NCBI RefSeq assembly: GCF_016545825.1
Contig: NC_052618.1
Span: 17,807,561 to 17,871,560, forward strand
Direction of reading: 5' to 3'
DNA: 64,000 nucleotides
Source: Eucalyptus grandis
Lineage: Eukaryota; Streptophyta; Magnoliopsida; Myrtales; Myrtaceae
Below the pieces are notes generated by a model, which worked only from the letters and a program-made list of their open reading frames with translations, did not search any database and had not been told where the DNA came from. This document shows positions 23,469-35,482 of the stretch, piece by piece. A program made the position numbers and the translations under genes. Within the stretch, counting starts at the first letter, position 1; each line of letters begins with the position of its first letter.

Positions 23469-25439
23469 ATTTAACAAATGTAATTAATAAAGAGAACAAA
23501 CGGGCAAGATCAGGCCATATTCACGTGACTTGTATATCTAGAGGTGACAATTTGTATAGAAACCCATTTTCCAAATGTTAGTGTCATAGGCTGTGTATGG
23601 ATCACTTAAAATTTTAAAAACCATTTGAAATGAGTTTGAAATAACACAACTTTACATGAGTCTTTTTGGATTTGCATCATATCCATATTTAACCCATCTT
23701 GAGTTTAGTAAAATGAGCAAATGCTATATTACGACTATAATGCGGAATATCTCCTTTTGATGCCCCCCAATACTGTTTAATTGGCAGTTGAAGATGGTAA
23801 TAGTAGTATGACTCACTAGATTATGTCGCAATTGTCTTCTTGTTCATTTGTGTGAGGGGGCTTGTGGGAAAAAAAATTGAAGTTCAATTTTCGAAATGGA
23901 ATACAGATCGAAACAGCTCTTAATCATAAAATGGCCTTGTTTTTGTTCTATATATTGAATAGCAACTTTTGTTAAGTTCTACGTATTGATATATTAATAG
24001 TTGGGCTGACATACACCTCATACCTAATTAATGTTGTCCATTAGTTGAAACTAAGTGTCGACCTTTCATGTATTATCTTTCAAAAAGAATAAGTTAATTT
24101 TACATTGTGTATCCTTTCTTGAGAAATGACAATGTTAACGTACAACTATCATATTATTCTTCATATTCAATAATTGCAAGACAGAGTAAGTATTTATTTT
24201 TTATTGTGAAGAATAAGCGTATTTTGCATTCTGCACTATTTACTAAAAATTAGAATTTTATGTAATATTTGACAATTATTCTGAATTAGATATTAGAAGG
24301 TGAGAGAATCGCTGATTAATTGGGAATGTTTTTAAATATATGTACGGGTTTTTCATTGAGTTTTATTTGTAAAAATGTGAGGTTGAATTGCTCATTGGTT
24401 TTCTTAATCAATATTGTGGTCTTTAACTTACATTTCATCGAACCTTTATTATAACTTCTATACAATGTCTCGCACTCTATTTCAATCCATACCAATATTT
24501 GTCATAGGAATTTTAAAGCATGAAACCGTCAATATTTCTCTATTTTGACATGAATGCCTATATATTGTGTATGTGGTTAAAAAAAAAGTATTGACAAATA
24601 TTCAAGATATATTTGAGAAGATTAACTAACTTGAAGTGGGAACGGCGGCAAAATACATTAAAACGAATGTTTGGAATAATATTTAAAAGCACAGTCTTAG
24701 ATCTATATGTGCTATAAACGGACACATTGTTATTGATGTGAGTGAATGCGTGGTATCCAATGACTTTGCTCTTCACGTGATTTTGTTTTTTTTTTTTTTT
24801 TGGTAAAGGTTCACGTGATTTTGTTTGTCATTATTGAATCTCATTTTTTCTAAACCGTGAAATGCGGGTCTTATTTGTGCCTTTTGAGGCATTTTTTTTG
24901 TCTTAAACTCTCTGATTTGAGGATCATAATAATTGTAATCAGATGAAAGATTCCCTTTTGCATCATACTTTCCCCGATTCCAAGATTGGCTTTTGCTAGG
25001 AACAATGCTGCCTAGTGCAAATGCACGAATGCCAATACTTTTGTCTTGGGTACACATGCCTTCCACGATATTTAATTCACTAATTGCTTGGTGACCATGT
25101 GCGCCAAGTTGGATTATGATGTAACAAAAGGGTTCATCCTCCTTGGATATCCAAAAAATAAAAAATTATTATTATTATTATGAAGGTAAATCAGGCATGA
25201 GGACGAAAGGGAAGGACACTCTTGCTAGAAAGCAAAGAGTCTCGCACATATTTCTATGAGAGATCCAAGTGGGCTACAAACCTAAATGAAAAGCAAACGA
25301 GGTTGCACGAATGAAGATACCTTAAAACTAAAATTGGACCGTCATCTTAATTAAGTCTCCATAATAAGCCCACTTCATTTTAGGGCCTTTGATATGTAGG
25401 TCAGCCCAATTCACTTTAGGTCACCGGTAGCACCATAAG

Positions 25440-26260
25440 ACGTCCCTTAGTTTTTATGGCTGATAACCAAACAATTGAACTTGGGAAACAATGGCATGTT
25501 GCTTTATGTAAGAAATAACGAAGAAACAGTCAATTTTCAAAATGTTAAATCTAAATCCCAAAGCTCTCGCACTTAAGAAAGCCGTCGGGGCACATGGATA
25601 GTTACTGAACTCCACCAGCCATGATCTGTCCGAACACACGAGAGTCACAACTTTCTTGTTTTACCGGATATTTTTCTTGATGAATCTGTAAGGTACAGCT
25701 TTGGAATACGCATGTTTGAACCACCAATGCATGATATTAGCATAAACTGAGGAGAGAAGCACAAACGATATAGATTGCTAACTTGAGTAGCTTTAAGGAG
25801 CAATGTTTAACTGACCAACAAAAGCCATCGATTTTAACCTAGTTGCTTGTCACAATATTTCTTACTGAAATTAGACGTGAAATATGTTTTTGGAAGAGGT
25901 GGGAATGGGGCAGGGCTAAATTCTGGGCGGAAGAAAGCTACCTGATGCAAGGCAAAGGTGCTCCTTGGATTAAGCTGAGAACTTTCAAGAAAATAACAGT
26001 CACATGTTTTCCTACACAAACCAATTCAACTTAGCAAAACTAACTAAAAATATGAGGCAGTATAGGTAGCATCAATAATGGAATTGGAGATATGCCAGTG
26101 ATAAATTAAGCTCGGGATCTCAGCATGCATCTCTTCGTAACAAGTTGGCTACATCACCAACTTGAAAAAAGGGATGCTCCAATTCAAATTCGCTGGCCAA
26201 TTCAAGAGTAGCGGGATGCCTTTAATGTAGAGCCACAGATAACCAACTCAGGGCGACTCT
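25440..26260 (-). pseudogene. B3-domain (VRN1/REM-like) gene remnant
   Basis: B3 proteins are plant DNA-binding transcription factors. On the minus strand, around 26215-26130, the frame gives a linker like the one preceding B3 domains (LELASEFELEHPFFQV). About 25645-25565 gives a B3 core strand (VTLVCSDRSWLVEF) followed by a stretch that loses the domain pattern. The pieces lie in separate frames with stops between. The linker has a counterpart near 44147-44200 in the other B3 cluster. Probably a dead gene. Confidence 0.5.
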
Positions 26261-27507
26261 GCATCTCGACTGTTTGATCTCTTATGTACTGAGCTGTTTC
26301 GCTAATAAAAGAGCGTGATGTGAGCAAGAAACATGGCTTATGAAATTACAAGTGATGCCCCCTTGAGTGGGCGGATGGATGGTTCCTTACATTCACCATC
26401 CATGACGAGGCGGTAAGGCCAAAACAGGCTAACATGTCCAGAGGTTGAGAATGATCGTGGTGAAAAGCCAACACAAAAGAGAATTATGAGATTGGTTGTA
26501 GTTTGTGCATTAGTTGGTAACGGGTGGACCTAAGAAAGTTGATCAATCAGCCGAAGCTGTTGCAGGATCATCTGCCGTATAGTTTCGTTTCTTTCTGTTC
26601 TGCTCAAGTTACTGGTAAATGAGCAGCTTACCATTCAGACACCGTGAGAGGTGGTGAAGGTGTCAAGAATAAATTGAGGACAAAAGCTATGACGGCACGG
26701 AATTTAAAAATACAAAGAGAGGCAACAGGTGAGTTTAATTTTTCACAAGACTTCTAAGATCCTAATCTTTCCAATAACGCTATGTCAAGTGAAGCAGATT
26801 ACTCTCGTCCATTTTCAACATAGACATATACTCTTTATTAATCTTCTCTTCAAGATTCGTCATTCTCTAAAGATTCACTCTCTCTCTCTCTCTCTCTCTC
26901 TAGCCTCTACTAGTCGAATCTTCTCCTTCAACTTCTACTTATGAGCCATCAACATCTTATATAACTTCTTTCTTGTGACCAGAACTTTCAGGGTCTCTGC
27001 TGGAAGCGATACACAATCAAGCATCAAAAGCAATGACTAAATGCCACAGTGGGATTTGCAATATGCTTTCGAAACAAAGCAGGATCCGATGTGAATGGAA
27101 ACAGAACATGAGCATCAACGAAATATCAGATTTTTAATTGAATGATAAGAGCGTACAAGCAATCATTCGATTATCAATTGTTCGATCATAATACTGCGAT
27201 TGCAAAAACACTCTTGGTTGCTGGTGAATCTGAACTATATTACTCGAAACTTCCCCCATATCAACATATTCAGGCATTGCCATCAATTTGCATATAGTCA
27301 GTTTAAACAACACGCATAAAAATAGTTAGGAAAGAATAGTTTATGAAATGATTGGAAAGGGGCTGGTATATGTGTCTGCAATTGATATGGGCATGCTGTA
27401 ATTTTGGCTAAAAGTAGTATCTTTAGTTTTCCTATTTTATGCCCTCCCTTCACACGGCAATATTTTCCATCATGTGATTCATACTTCATTGTCTATCATC
27501 TGAACAG

Positions 27508-28261
27508 GGCAACATTGGAGATGATCAAGATGTCCTTGCGAGGGTACACACGGGAGGCCTCACAGGAGACGTATTTGGATCTGCTAGATGCAACTGCAGC
27601 AACCAGCTTGCTCTTACGATGCAGCAGATAGAAGTGGCTGGAAGCAGCATGCTGGTCTACCTCCGAGGGCATGAAGGAAGAGGAATAGGTTTAAGGCACA
27701 AATTACATTCCTATAACATGCAAGACGACAGGCATGATACCATGGAAGCAAATGTGGAGCTTGGATTGCCCCTTGACTATAGAGAGTATGGAATTGGTGC
27801 TCAGGTATTTCTTCTTTAAGTCAGAAACTACACTGATGTGAGAGGCAACTGTTTGAGAGATTGTACATCATTTTGTAGGACAACTAGAGGAAGCTGGTGA
27901 CTAAAGCAGATCTTCAGGTTCTCATCTTAAAAAGACAAGATCTAATTACTCTAATACATCGCTCCACCATTAATCTTTTTATAGCATTTGACGCATTTGT
28001 TTTAGTGCTCAACATATTGACCAATGCTGCAGATGTGGCGTGACCTGGGAATCAGAACTATGAGGTTGATGAAGTATGTGGGAATTGAAGGTTATGGCTT
28101 CATTATTGCTTAGAGTCCCTCCAGTAACTCCCATAATAAAGGAGAACAAGAGATACTCAGAGACAAAATGCTCCAAGATGGGGCACATCTATGGAGCGGG
28201 CAATCTCATCAGCAAAAACAGCAAACCGAGCAGTTCCGTTTCATCTGATCTGGCTGTCTGA
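27508..28261 (+). pseudogene. RIBA: RIBA fragment A: GTP cyclohydrolase II domain, two exons, broken
   Basis: RIBA makes riboflavin precursors in plastids; its C-terminal half opens the GTP ring. Exon 27508-27804 (acceptor TGAACAG, donor GCTCAG|GTATTT) reads without a stop: LTGDVFGSARCNCSNQLAL, LRGHEGRGIGL and REYGIGAQ are hallmark segments. The first zinc cysteine of the family motif (SECLTGD) is glycine here (TGGLTGD). The next exon starts at 28033 (RDLGIRTMRLM), lacks the conserved TNNPA stretch, then stops at a TAG caused by a 2-base loss near 28110; the tail (TPIIKENKRY, KMGHIYG) continues in another frame to 28261. No DHBP synthase half lies directly upstream. Introns are kept, so it is not a processed copy. 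Confidence 0.88.
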
Positions 28262-28689
28262 CTCATAGGAACTGCTGGATAGTTTGACTCCTAATGATTA
28301 ATTTGGGTGAAACAAGCAAATTCACTGGCGGTGTTACTACTTTATGTTTTAAAGCCTATGGTCAAGAACATTGGGATACCTGCTGAGTATGAGTTTAGGA
28401 AATTTTGTTGCAGTTCGGTTTTACAATCATTGATCTGTCGATGTCATTCATCCATTTTGTAAGGCGAAAAGGTGAAAGACTAGCCCTCTAATTGAAACTT
28501 CTTTTTGTGTTATTGGTGGATGGCAAGAATTATCCTTAATTCACCTTTCCGCGAATCTGTGCATTGATCTCCAGAGACCTCCCCATATTTCATGACAATA
28601 GAGTTGGTGCAGGACATTCTTTTTTTCCTCTTCTGTGGCCACCTCAATTGTGACAGATATTATTCTAAGGAAGATACTAAAGTCTGTTA

Positions 28690-29110
28690 TAAGTCAACTC
28701 TCCACAGAAGCAATAGATAAGGATTCCTTTCAACCTTTTATTTTATCGATCCCATGCTAACCATGAGTTCGATTACTTTGTTGAATAAAGATGCAATATG
28801 CAAGGAGGTTGGCAATGAGGCACGCATGTACCTGAAATTTTGGAAGATGGAATTTCCCTGTGTAATGTTCACTACTCTCCCAGAAAATCAGGAAATACAT
28901 CAATGTTAAGTTAGTTGCAGTCGAAAGTTTTGCCTTCTTTGATCTGATAAATTAAACAAAATATAGTGAAGCAGAGATTTCACTGTAGACCTACCAAAGT
29001 CGACAACCAAGTCTTTACATTCCTAGAGTACCGAAGTCTCCTTCCTTTAGAAAAGTTTCTTCTTTGAAATGCGGCCCAATTTGCAGTGAAATTTTCCGAG
29101 CCATTTGTGG
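28690..29110 (-). pseudogene. Decayed B3-gene 3' fragment
   Basis: This segment aligns with 45680-46090 (shared TTTTATCGATCCCA, AATCAGGAAATACATCA and AAGCAGAGATTT). On the minus strand it gives a short B3-like strand with FLKEGDFG where intact domains have a GD(V)CVFEL turn. Stops and frameshifts are frequent. The assignment rests on position and homology to the other B3 remnants rather than on a full domain. Confidence 0.4.
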
Positions 29111-29159
29111 GAACTGGGAAGTACACTGGCCATTATCCGTTCGAATATTTAGGAGTCAC

Positions 29160-29650
29160 GGTCTACATATGTTGCGAAAAGCGAGCAATCAAATAATAAG
29201 ATAGACGAAACAAAAAAAAAAATTGAACACCAAATTTACGTAGTTCAATTATAATGACCCACGTCCATGGGAGAGTAGCAATGGATTTTACTATAAATCA
29301 AGCGATATAATGAATATTACATATTCGAGTCACTCAAATATTCTCAATGTTACTCAAGCCCCAATTACATCTAGTAACACATGCAGTGTTTAAGTCCACA
29401 ACTTCTCGCGAAATAGTCTCTCAATTTCATGAAGAAATTCACAAATCTTACCACAAGATTTCACGGTTACAAACGCTAGTCTTCCTTGGATGTATTTTCA
29501 CGGACAAGAACAATGAGATAACCCACGTCAAGCACTCACTTGAAAATGGCGATTCAAGAATCCTTCACATCAACAACAGAGGAACGCCAAGCACTCACGC
29601 GGCGCTTCGAGACCTCTTCATGATCAACTCAGCCACCCACGGCCACAATA
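29160..29650. mobile_element. Possible LTR-retrotransposon fragment
   Basis: It contains ATTTACGTAGTTCAATTATAA followed by CCCACGTCCATGGGAG, a text pattern I associate with plant Copia LTRs (from memory). No target duplication or coding region is seen. An open frame at 29347-29685 has no recognisable domain. Confidence 0.3.
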
Positions 29651-29652
29651 TT

Positions 29653-30425
29653 AGGACGTTAAGGGAATACATAATAACCCTTTAGGGCAGTTAAACAACC
29701 AAAAAACCTTAAAGAAGCGCCAAATTTGAGGGAGTTGCCAAAATGGAAATATAGAACCAAAACTAGCACAAAGAAACAATTAACCATGAACAAAAATGAG
29801 TCTCATTTTCATCAACCTGCAACAGCTGAATAAAGGAGGCATAATTAGAAATCTTGAATTCATATCAACATTGTGAACAGTCTAGGGTAACACATCCGAC
29901 GAACACCTCAATCAATGTGAATCTGATCCTTACCACCACTGCTGAAGATAAAGACTTTGAACACAACATCATCCCTATCAATGAGCTCAAACACGCAGAC
30001 ATTTCCTACACACAAATGAGTTTCTCTTGCAAATGCTGGCCAACCAGCAGAGAAGAACACTCGGATTTCCTGCATATATCTTAAGAGCTTCACCGGCCAT
30101 GACATGTCTGAATACCCAAGAGTTCCCTCTTTCTTGTTTTCTTGAATATGTTGCCTGGCAAATTGACCGGGAACATGCTGCACAAGGGTAGACGTTTGAA
30201 CAACTAATGTATGCCGAAAGAAGGACAATAATGAAAGCATGCGCCCTTGGAAAGAAATCACACAAGGCCAGCTTTGGTCAATAGTCTTAAGAGGCTCATG
30301 AAAGCCATTGATCTTAACCCGCAAAGTAAAGCATTTTCAAACAAATTAATGCCCTTAATTGTATTTTAGGTTAGTACTCAATTCAAGTGACACTCTATCT
30401 TTTCATTAAGATAGTGATGAAGCAG
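29653..30425. repeat. Segmental duplicate of 32781-33560
   Basis: About 780 bp matches 32781-33560 in the same orientation (offset about 3.13 kb), including the B3 exon and 3' flank with CTTAAAGAAGCGCCAAATTT. The right boundary falls after AAGATAGTGATG. Confidence 0.9.
29908..30324 (-). pseudogene. VRN1/REM-like B3-domain 3' exon (best preserved copy)
   Basis: A single open frame gives a nearly complete B3 domain: VPGQFARQHIQENKK, then GYSDMSWPVKLL, RVFFSAGWPAFARE, and VGNVCVFELIDRDDVVFKV, stopping shortly after. B3 proteins bind DNA in the nucleus; VRN1-like members regulate flowering and chromatin. Compared with relatives, the strand after KEGTL is short (a glycine or arginine near the DGR turn is missing). 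No upstream exons join to it within 1 kb, so it is probably a gene fragment. It is duplicated at 32840-33476 in a worse state. Confidence 0.7.
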
Positions 30426-30429
30426 CTAA

Positions 30430-31300
30430 TGTGGAATAAACCTGGCCTCATGATTCTTGGGCTCATCAGATTAGCCCTTTTTAATTATGAACAAGTTAGG
30501 CCCCTAATAATTATTCTCTCTCGCTCTCTCTCTTTTTTTTTTTTTTTAAGTTCTTTCATTTTTCCCAGAACTCCATGAAATCTTAAATGCACCAGATTTT
30601 AATCATATCAACAACATGAACTTTAGAGCTACCTTAAATATCAATATACCAAAGCCTCAAATCTTTGACATATATTCTTCACCCTCAACCACCTACATTC
30701 ATCACCGGACCGCCGCCATTGGCCACCACCCATCCTCGATTATGATTCCACAGTGATGCTTATTGCATAGCAAACAAAATGGAACATACCCAGTACAGTT
30801 AAGTCGAGGATCGTAAGAAATCAGTGTTCATCAAGAGTCTGCCGTTTATCTTGCCAGTATTCACCATGAGAACAATGCACAAAACAAAACAACAGACGAG
30901 TTACTCTCAGTCTTAGATTTAAATTTCACGAAATAGGAGTATAATGAATGAATTGAAGATGCCATTGTGGTTTAAACGTGTGATGAGCATCCGCATCTAC
31001 AGATTCAAGCGGCTTTTCCTCAAAGATAATTCGCAACTTCGTTGGAGCATTTTCACAAACAGTTGGCTAGCATTTCGATGGGTAAGCTTAACTGTAACAA
31101 CGAAACAAAGACTTGTCCCCTGACTATGATTGGTTTATCAAAGAACGTACACCCCACTGACAAACACTCGTTTAGAGTCAGTTTTCATACAAATCGTGTT
31201 TCTATATTCTCAGCCACAGAACTATGAAAAGACAGAGCATGGAAGAACTCACCTTGAAGATGGAATTTCTCGACACGAGCGAGGATCAAATGAAGAACCG
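30430..31300. other. No gene seen
   Basis: AT-rich DNA with a TC/T run near 30515-30550 and a CCGCCGCC spot near 30710. Short open frames show no domain. Confidence 0.4.
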
Positions 31301-31870
31301 TGGCCTCAGAAACCCGTCTCTGGTGATTCATGCTGATGAATAAGCTTAGAACGACAGCTTGAGCTTATTGGACGCACGGACAGCGAGATTGTCTCGAATA
31401 TGGTCCGTTTGTAATGGGCGGCACGAATGTCCCCATCATCCTCAAAGCCACGCAGGCTCTTGCTGTTGCTCGCCGACCATAGGTACCGCAGCTGGAAAAC
31501 TCCGTCCTCGGATGAAGCTGACGCCAACTATTGTCCAAGCCCAAGCCATCGTCGCCTGAAGTTCTGCTGCCGAACGGGAACCATTCGACTAGAGAGAACA
31601 CTATCCTAACAACAGCTCAGGCAAAGATGTCGAGATGAAGGAGGCGGCGACGGTGAAAGGAGAAACCGAGAAGGAGCAGGAGGTCATGACGTGTTTTTCG
31701 CAGGCGAAAAGGCCCCGAACGAAGGCTCAAACTTCTCTTATGCACTAACGGTAAAACAGGGCAAGACAGAGGACTTCTCGCCATCGGTGGGGAGGTGATC
31801 GCTGGTGACGATGGAGGACGTCCGACAACGAAAGAGACAGAAAGGGATTTTTCCTAGATTCAGTCTTACG
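31300..31870. other. GC-rich, exon-like stretch, unrecognised
   Basis: Higher GC and fewer stops than the surroundings, with overlapping frames on both strands (minus 31306-31527 and 31365-31601). No domain is recognised. On the minus strand it could be a 5' leader and transit-peptide-like first exon (ATG near 31778, MARSPLSCPV). It could also be the 5' end of a lost gene in the RIBA/B3 cluster. Confidence 0.3.
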
Positions 31871-32780
31871 AGATTTTTCCTTTGGCAATTTTATTTGATC
31901 ACTAGTGGGGGTGAGTTTAAGTAACTCAAATCTTAAGGTGTCTTAAGTGTCATGCTCTAGATGATTGACCGGTTTCATAGATTAAAATTTCTTTAATTGA
32001 ATCCAATGTCTCTTTAATTTCATAAAAAAAAAAAAAATCCAATGTCTCTTTCACCATCTCTAAATCAAATGTCAAAAAAAAAAAAATTAGAAACTAAGGA
32101 AATTCCAATTTCTATTTTGAGTATGTTAAATTCTTCCATTTAACCAAAAACTCGACCTTCGGCCATTTGTATGAAAAATTTAAAACTTAAAGGACTAATA
32201 TCGACACCTATATGCAATTTTTTTACGTTTAGAGCTGACTTTTTCTATAAGTTTGACAAAAGAATCAATCTAACAGTCAATTCTTAATTTACTGACATAT
32301 TGATGCCTAATTACTAATGAAGTTAAATGCTTCTAATCTCTACATGCAATTAAGGTACTAAAGACGCTAATCTAATTGTTTTTTCCTTGTCAAGAAACAA
32401 GTCTCGACACATTCATAGATCACAAGTTTTGAGTTTTCTAACTTTAACTTTAAAAAAAAAAAAAAAAAAATCAAGTATCAACATCACTTAAAATCAATCT
32501 TTGAATTCTTAACATAGTAAACAAAAATCAGTACATTCATTTATAGCAAATAAGGCTTAAATAAAGTGGCGGGGGCATTGCCTCCAACTCAAAATAACTT
32601 CAATTTGGAAATATAATTCGATTAGCAATCTGTTGCGTACAATCAAGTGCTTCGCCATACAACTTCCTCACGATTTTTTTTTTTATATATTTTTTCATTT
32701 AGCCGTAAAAAGTAAACGCATGGACTGCTTTCTTTGTATTTTTCACTCTCTTGCAAAAGCTTTGGTTAAACACAAAATGT
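31870..32780. other. No gene seen
   Basis: AT-rich DNA with several poly-A runs (near 32025, 32075 and 32455) and a poly-T/TATA stretch near 32675. Nothing recognisable. Confidence 0.4.
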
Positions 32781-32839
32781 TAGGACGTCAAGAAAATACA
32801 TATTAAACCCTTCAGGGCAGTTGAGCAACCAGTAACCTT

Positions 32840-33476
32840 AAAGAAGCGCCAAATTTGAGGGACTCTTGCCAAAATAAAAATATATAGAACCAAAACTAGC
32901 ATCAAGAAACAGTAAAACATGAACAGAAAGGATCTCATTTTCATCAATTCGCAACAGTTGAATAAAGAAGGCATAATTAGATTTCTTGAATTCATATTGA
33001 CACTGTGAATGGTCTAGAGTAACACATCCAATGGACATCTCAATCAATGTGAATATGATCCTTACCACCACTGCTGAAGATGGAGACTTTGAACACAACA
33101 TCATCTTTATCAAGGAGCTCAAACACACATACATTTCCTACACACAAATGAGTTTCTCTTGCAAATCCTAGCCAACCAACAGAGAAGAACACTCGGATTT
33201 CCCGCATATATCTTAAGAGCTTCACCGGTCACAACCTGTCTGAATACCTAAGAGTTCCCTCTTTCTTGTTTTCTTGAATATGTTGCCTGACAAATTGACT
33301 AGAAACATGCTGCACATGGGTAGACGTTTGAACAACCAATGTATGCCGAAAAAAGGACAATAATGTAAGCATGTGCCCTTGGAAAGAAAGCACACAAGGC
33401 AGGCTTTAGTCAATAGTCTTAAGAGGCTCATGAAAGCCATTGATCTTAACCCACAATGTAAAGCATTTTCAAACAA
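32840..33476 (-). pseudogene. VRN1/REM-like B3-domain exon, frameshifted copy
   Basis: Paralogue of the exon at 29908-30324. The 3' half is open at 33040-33225 (REIRVFFSVGWLGFARE, VGNVCVFELLDKDDVVFKV). The 5' half is in another frame and interrupted by stops near 33230-33240. The minus-strand frames at 32838-33134 and 33222-33476 are out-of-frame readings of the same DNA. Clearly a pseudogene. Confidence 0.72.
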
Positions 33477-33599
33477 ATTACTGCCATTAATTGTATTTTA
33501 GGTTAGTACTCAATTCAAGTGACACTCTATCTTTTCACTAAGATAGTGATGGAGCAGCTTGCCGTGAGCAAGACTTTGCTTTAGAATGAATCAGTTGGT

Positions 33600-34180
33600 A
33601 TTGAATTTGCAGCTTAATGTAGTAGCGCTTGGAGTGGTTTCAGCTGATACCGTGCCCCATGAGCACTTGTTTCCATCTATAAGAAGATAAATATGACTTG
33701 GACTGACCACGACAAGCTTTGCTTGTATTCCAGGAGCGATCGAGGACATCCGCCAAGGAAAGGTTGGTGTGCTCTCTGCATTGCATTGTCGAGCGCATCT
33801 TAATTGTCCATCCATAACTGACCATGTCATAGTTAGAACCAGATTCCAAATTGTAGTCGAGGTAGACAATGAGGGCAGAGAGAATCGAGGGTGATCTTAC
33901 AATTGCAGCACCTTACGCTATAGCATTTATCATGGGGTACGGCACTTGGATTGTCTATGTGAACATGAAAGGCGAAAGATTGGAAGTGGTTGCAACTTCC
34001 TTTAATGGTGAATCAGAGGGAGAATGATGAGAAGCTTCACTGTGACTATGGTATGTGTCATAAGATGCTTAGTAATTATTTTTCAATCATCTTTTCTCGT
34101 ACCTTGTAATGGGTCTCGTTGTGAAGCCAGAGACTTTGCCCAATGGTACAATCAATCTAATGGTGTGGTGTTGCATAATC
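33600..34180 (+). pseudogene. RIBA: RIBA fragment B: transit region and start of DHBP synthase
   Basis: Plus-strand pieces read VALGVVSADTVPHEHLFPS, then IPGAIEDIRQGKV (family: IPEAIEDIRQGK), then after about 120 bases EVDNEGRENRGDL (family: VDDEDRENEGDL) and YGTWIVYVNMKGERLE. The extra 120 bases begin GTTGGT and end TTGTAG, so they may be a short intron. Several stops, a deletion after GDLTIAAP and a shortened exon end near 34055 make it non-functional. DHBP synthase converts ribulose 5-phosphate for riboflavin synthesis. It follows the B3 copy at 32840 on the opposite strand. Confidence 0.8.
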
Positions 34181-34199
34181 CCTAGGAAAGTCAAGGTAA

Positions 34200-34640
34200 G
34201 TGTTGACTCTTGCCTTTTGATTCTTGAATCGAAGTGGAAAGAGGTGCTGATTCAAGTAGATTTTGGGTTCGTGCAGTTGTTTTGGTGGGTGGGAGTGAAT
34301 ATGATCAACGTGAGTAGTTTGTTTGGTCCTTGCCTCCACAGGCTCTAGCTTGATAGAATGGATTTGCTTGCTAATTTGTTTGGGCAAGACATTGCCTCTC
34401 ATGAGGGAATAGTACCTACGGCAGTGACAAGAGGGAGAATGACACATTCTAGGAGGTTCACAGAAAAGGGGCAAAGGAGAAATTTTGGTGTTGCCACCAT
34501 CTTGATGCGGAGTGAGTACAGCTGTAAATTGATCGATAATTTTCAATGGTTAAATTTATATTTATTGTTTAAACATGTGTATATCTAAATATAATAGATT
34601 TGTCTAGTCTACTAACTTAATGTAATAACTATCACAAAAC
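34200..34640. other. RIBA-flank DNA, no gene
   Basis: It follows RIBA fragment B and partly resembles the intron following fragment C (TCTTTTCTC(G/T)TACCTTGTAATGG near 34090 and 36165). The open frames at 34109-34348 and 34157-34546 on opposite strands have no recognisable domain. Confidence 0.4.
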
Positions 34641-34689
34641 TATTATTTTAAAATGTTCAAAAACTATATAATAGCTGGTATATTAAAGG

Positions 34690-34930
34690 AATGGCCACCT
34701 CCCAGGACCTTTCATTGGGGGTTTACCAGCCTAGTATGCTAGGAGAAGGTAGTGACCTCCCTCCAGGTGGGATCCCAGGGCTAGAAGCCCTGTGGCCGGA
34801 GAGCCCAGTGGGCCCGTTATCCCGTGTTTCTCCCTCTCACTTGCCTCCGTAAACGACTTATGGGGAAGACACCCTGGATAAAAGGCTATTCAGTCTGGAA
34901 GCTTAAAGACCTGCTCAGGTCTAGTTCTTA
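34690..34930. other. GC-rich block with four short hairpins
   Basis: Four perfect stems occur in 195 bases: CCTAG-TATG-CTAGG (34730-34743), CAGGGCT-AGA-AGCCCTG (34776-34792), GCCC-AGT-GGGC (34803-34813) and AGACCTG-CT-CAGGTCT (34907-34922). The GC-rich block contrasts with the AT-rich flanks and ends before a TATA/T-rich tract. It has no open frame of note. It could be a SINE/Helitron-like tail, an organellar insertion or an RNA gene; I do not recognise it. Confidence 0.5.
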
Positions 34931-35482
34931 TATATTATATTTATGTTTTTTTTTTTAATGCCACACGTCTTCTTGGGGTTGCGTCTCTAGGTGAGTGTGT
35001 ATAGATGAGTGCAGGAAAGTAGGGATGGCGGCAGGGCGGTTCAGTCGGGCCCAGTACGGCCAAGATCATTTTGTGCCACCTCCTGTTGTATTTTTTGTTA
35101 ATTTTTTAGGGCCTAGTAGAAATTTTCTTTTAATCATTAATCTTTGAAAAAAAAGAAAAAATAATTCTAAAGTGGAGACTCTCGTCGTCAAGGGAGAAGA
35201 GAAAGACCATTCTTATTGTGTAACGTCCGTTTGCGGTGAGCTCAGCCATCGCGCGAAGCCTAGACCCCGTTCCCTCCTCTTCTTTCCCCCACCTCCCTCC
35301 ATCCATCTTCTTTCCATCACCACTTCAAATCTGAAGGGAGAAGACGGTCCAAGTTGATATCGGTGGAGAATTGCTCTTTATTGTCTCGTCAGATTCTAGT
35401 CTCCATCGGATAAAGACTCTCCAAAAAGCGACCTTCATCAAAAGCTTGCATTTTCTGCTGAAAGATTCCCCGCAAATTGACA

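Noticed and set aside
34907..34930. Helitron 3' end (hairpin plus CTAG)
   Set aside because: The CTAG overlaps the stem instead of following it by several bases, and no matching 5' end was found. Kept only as one option for the hairpin block.
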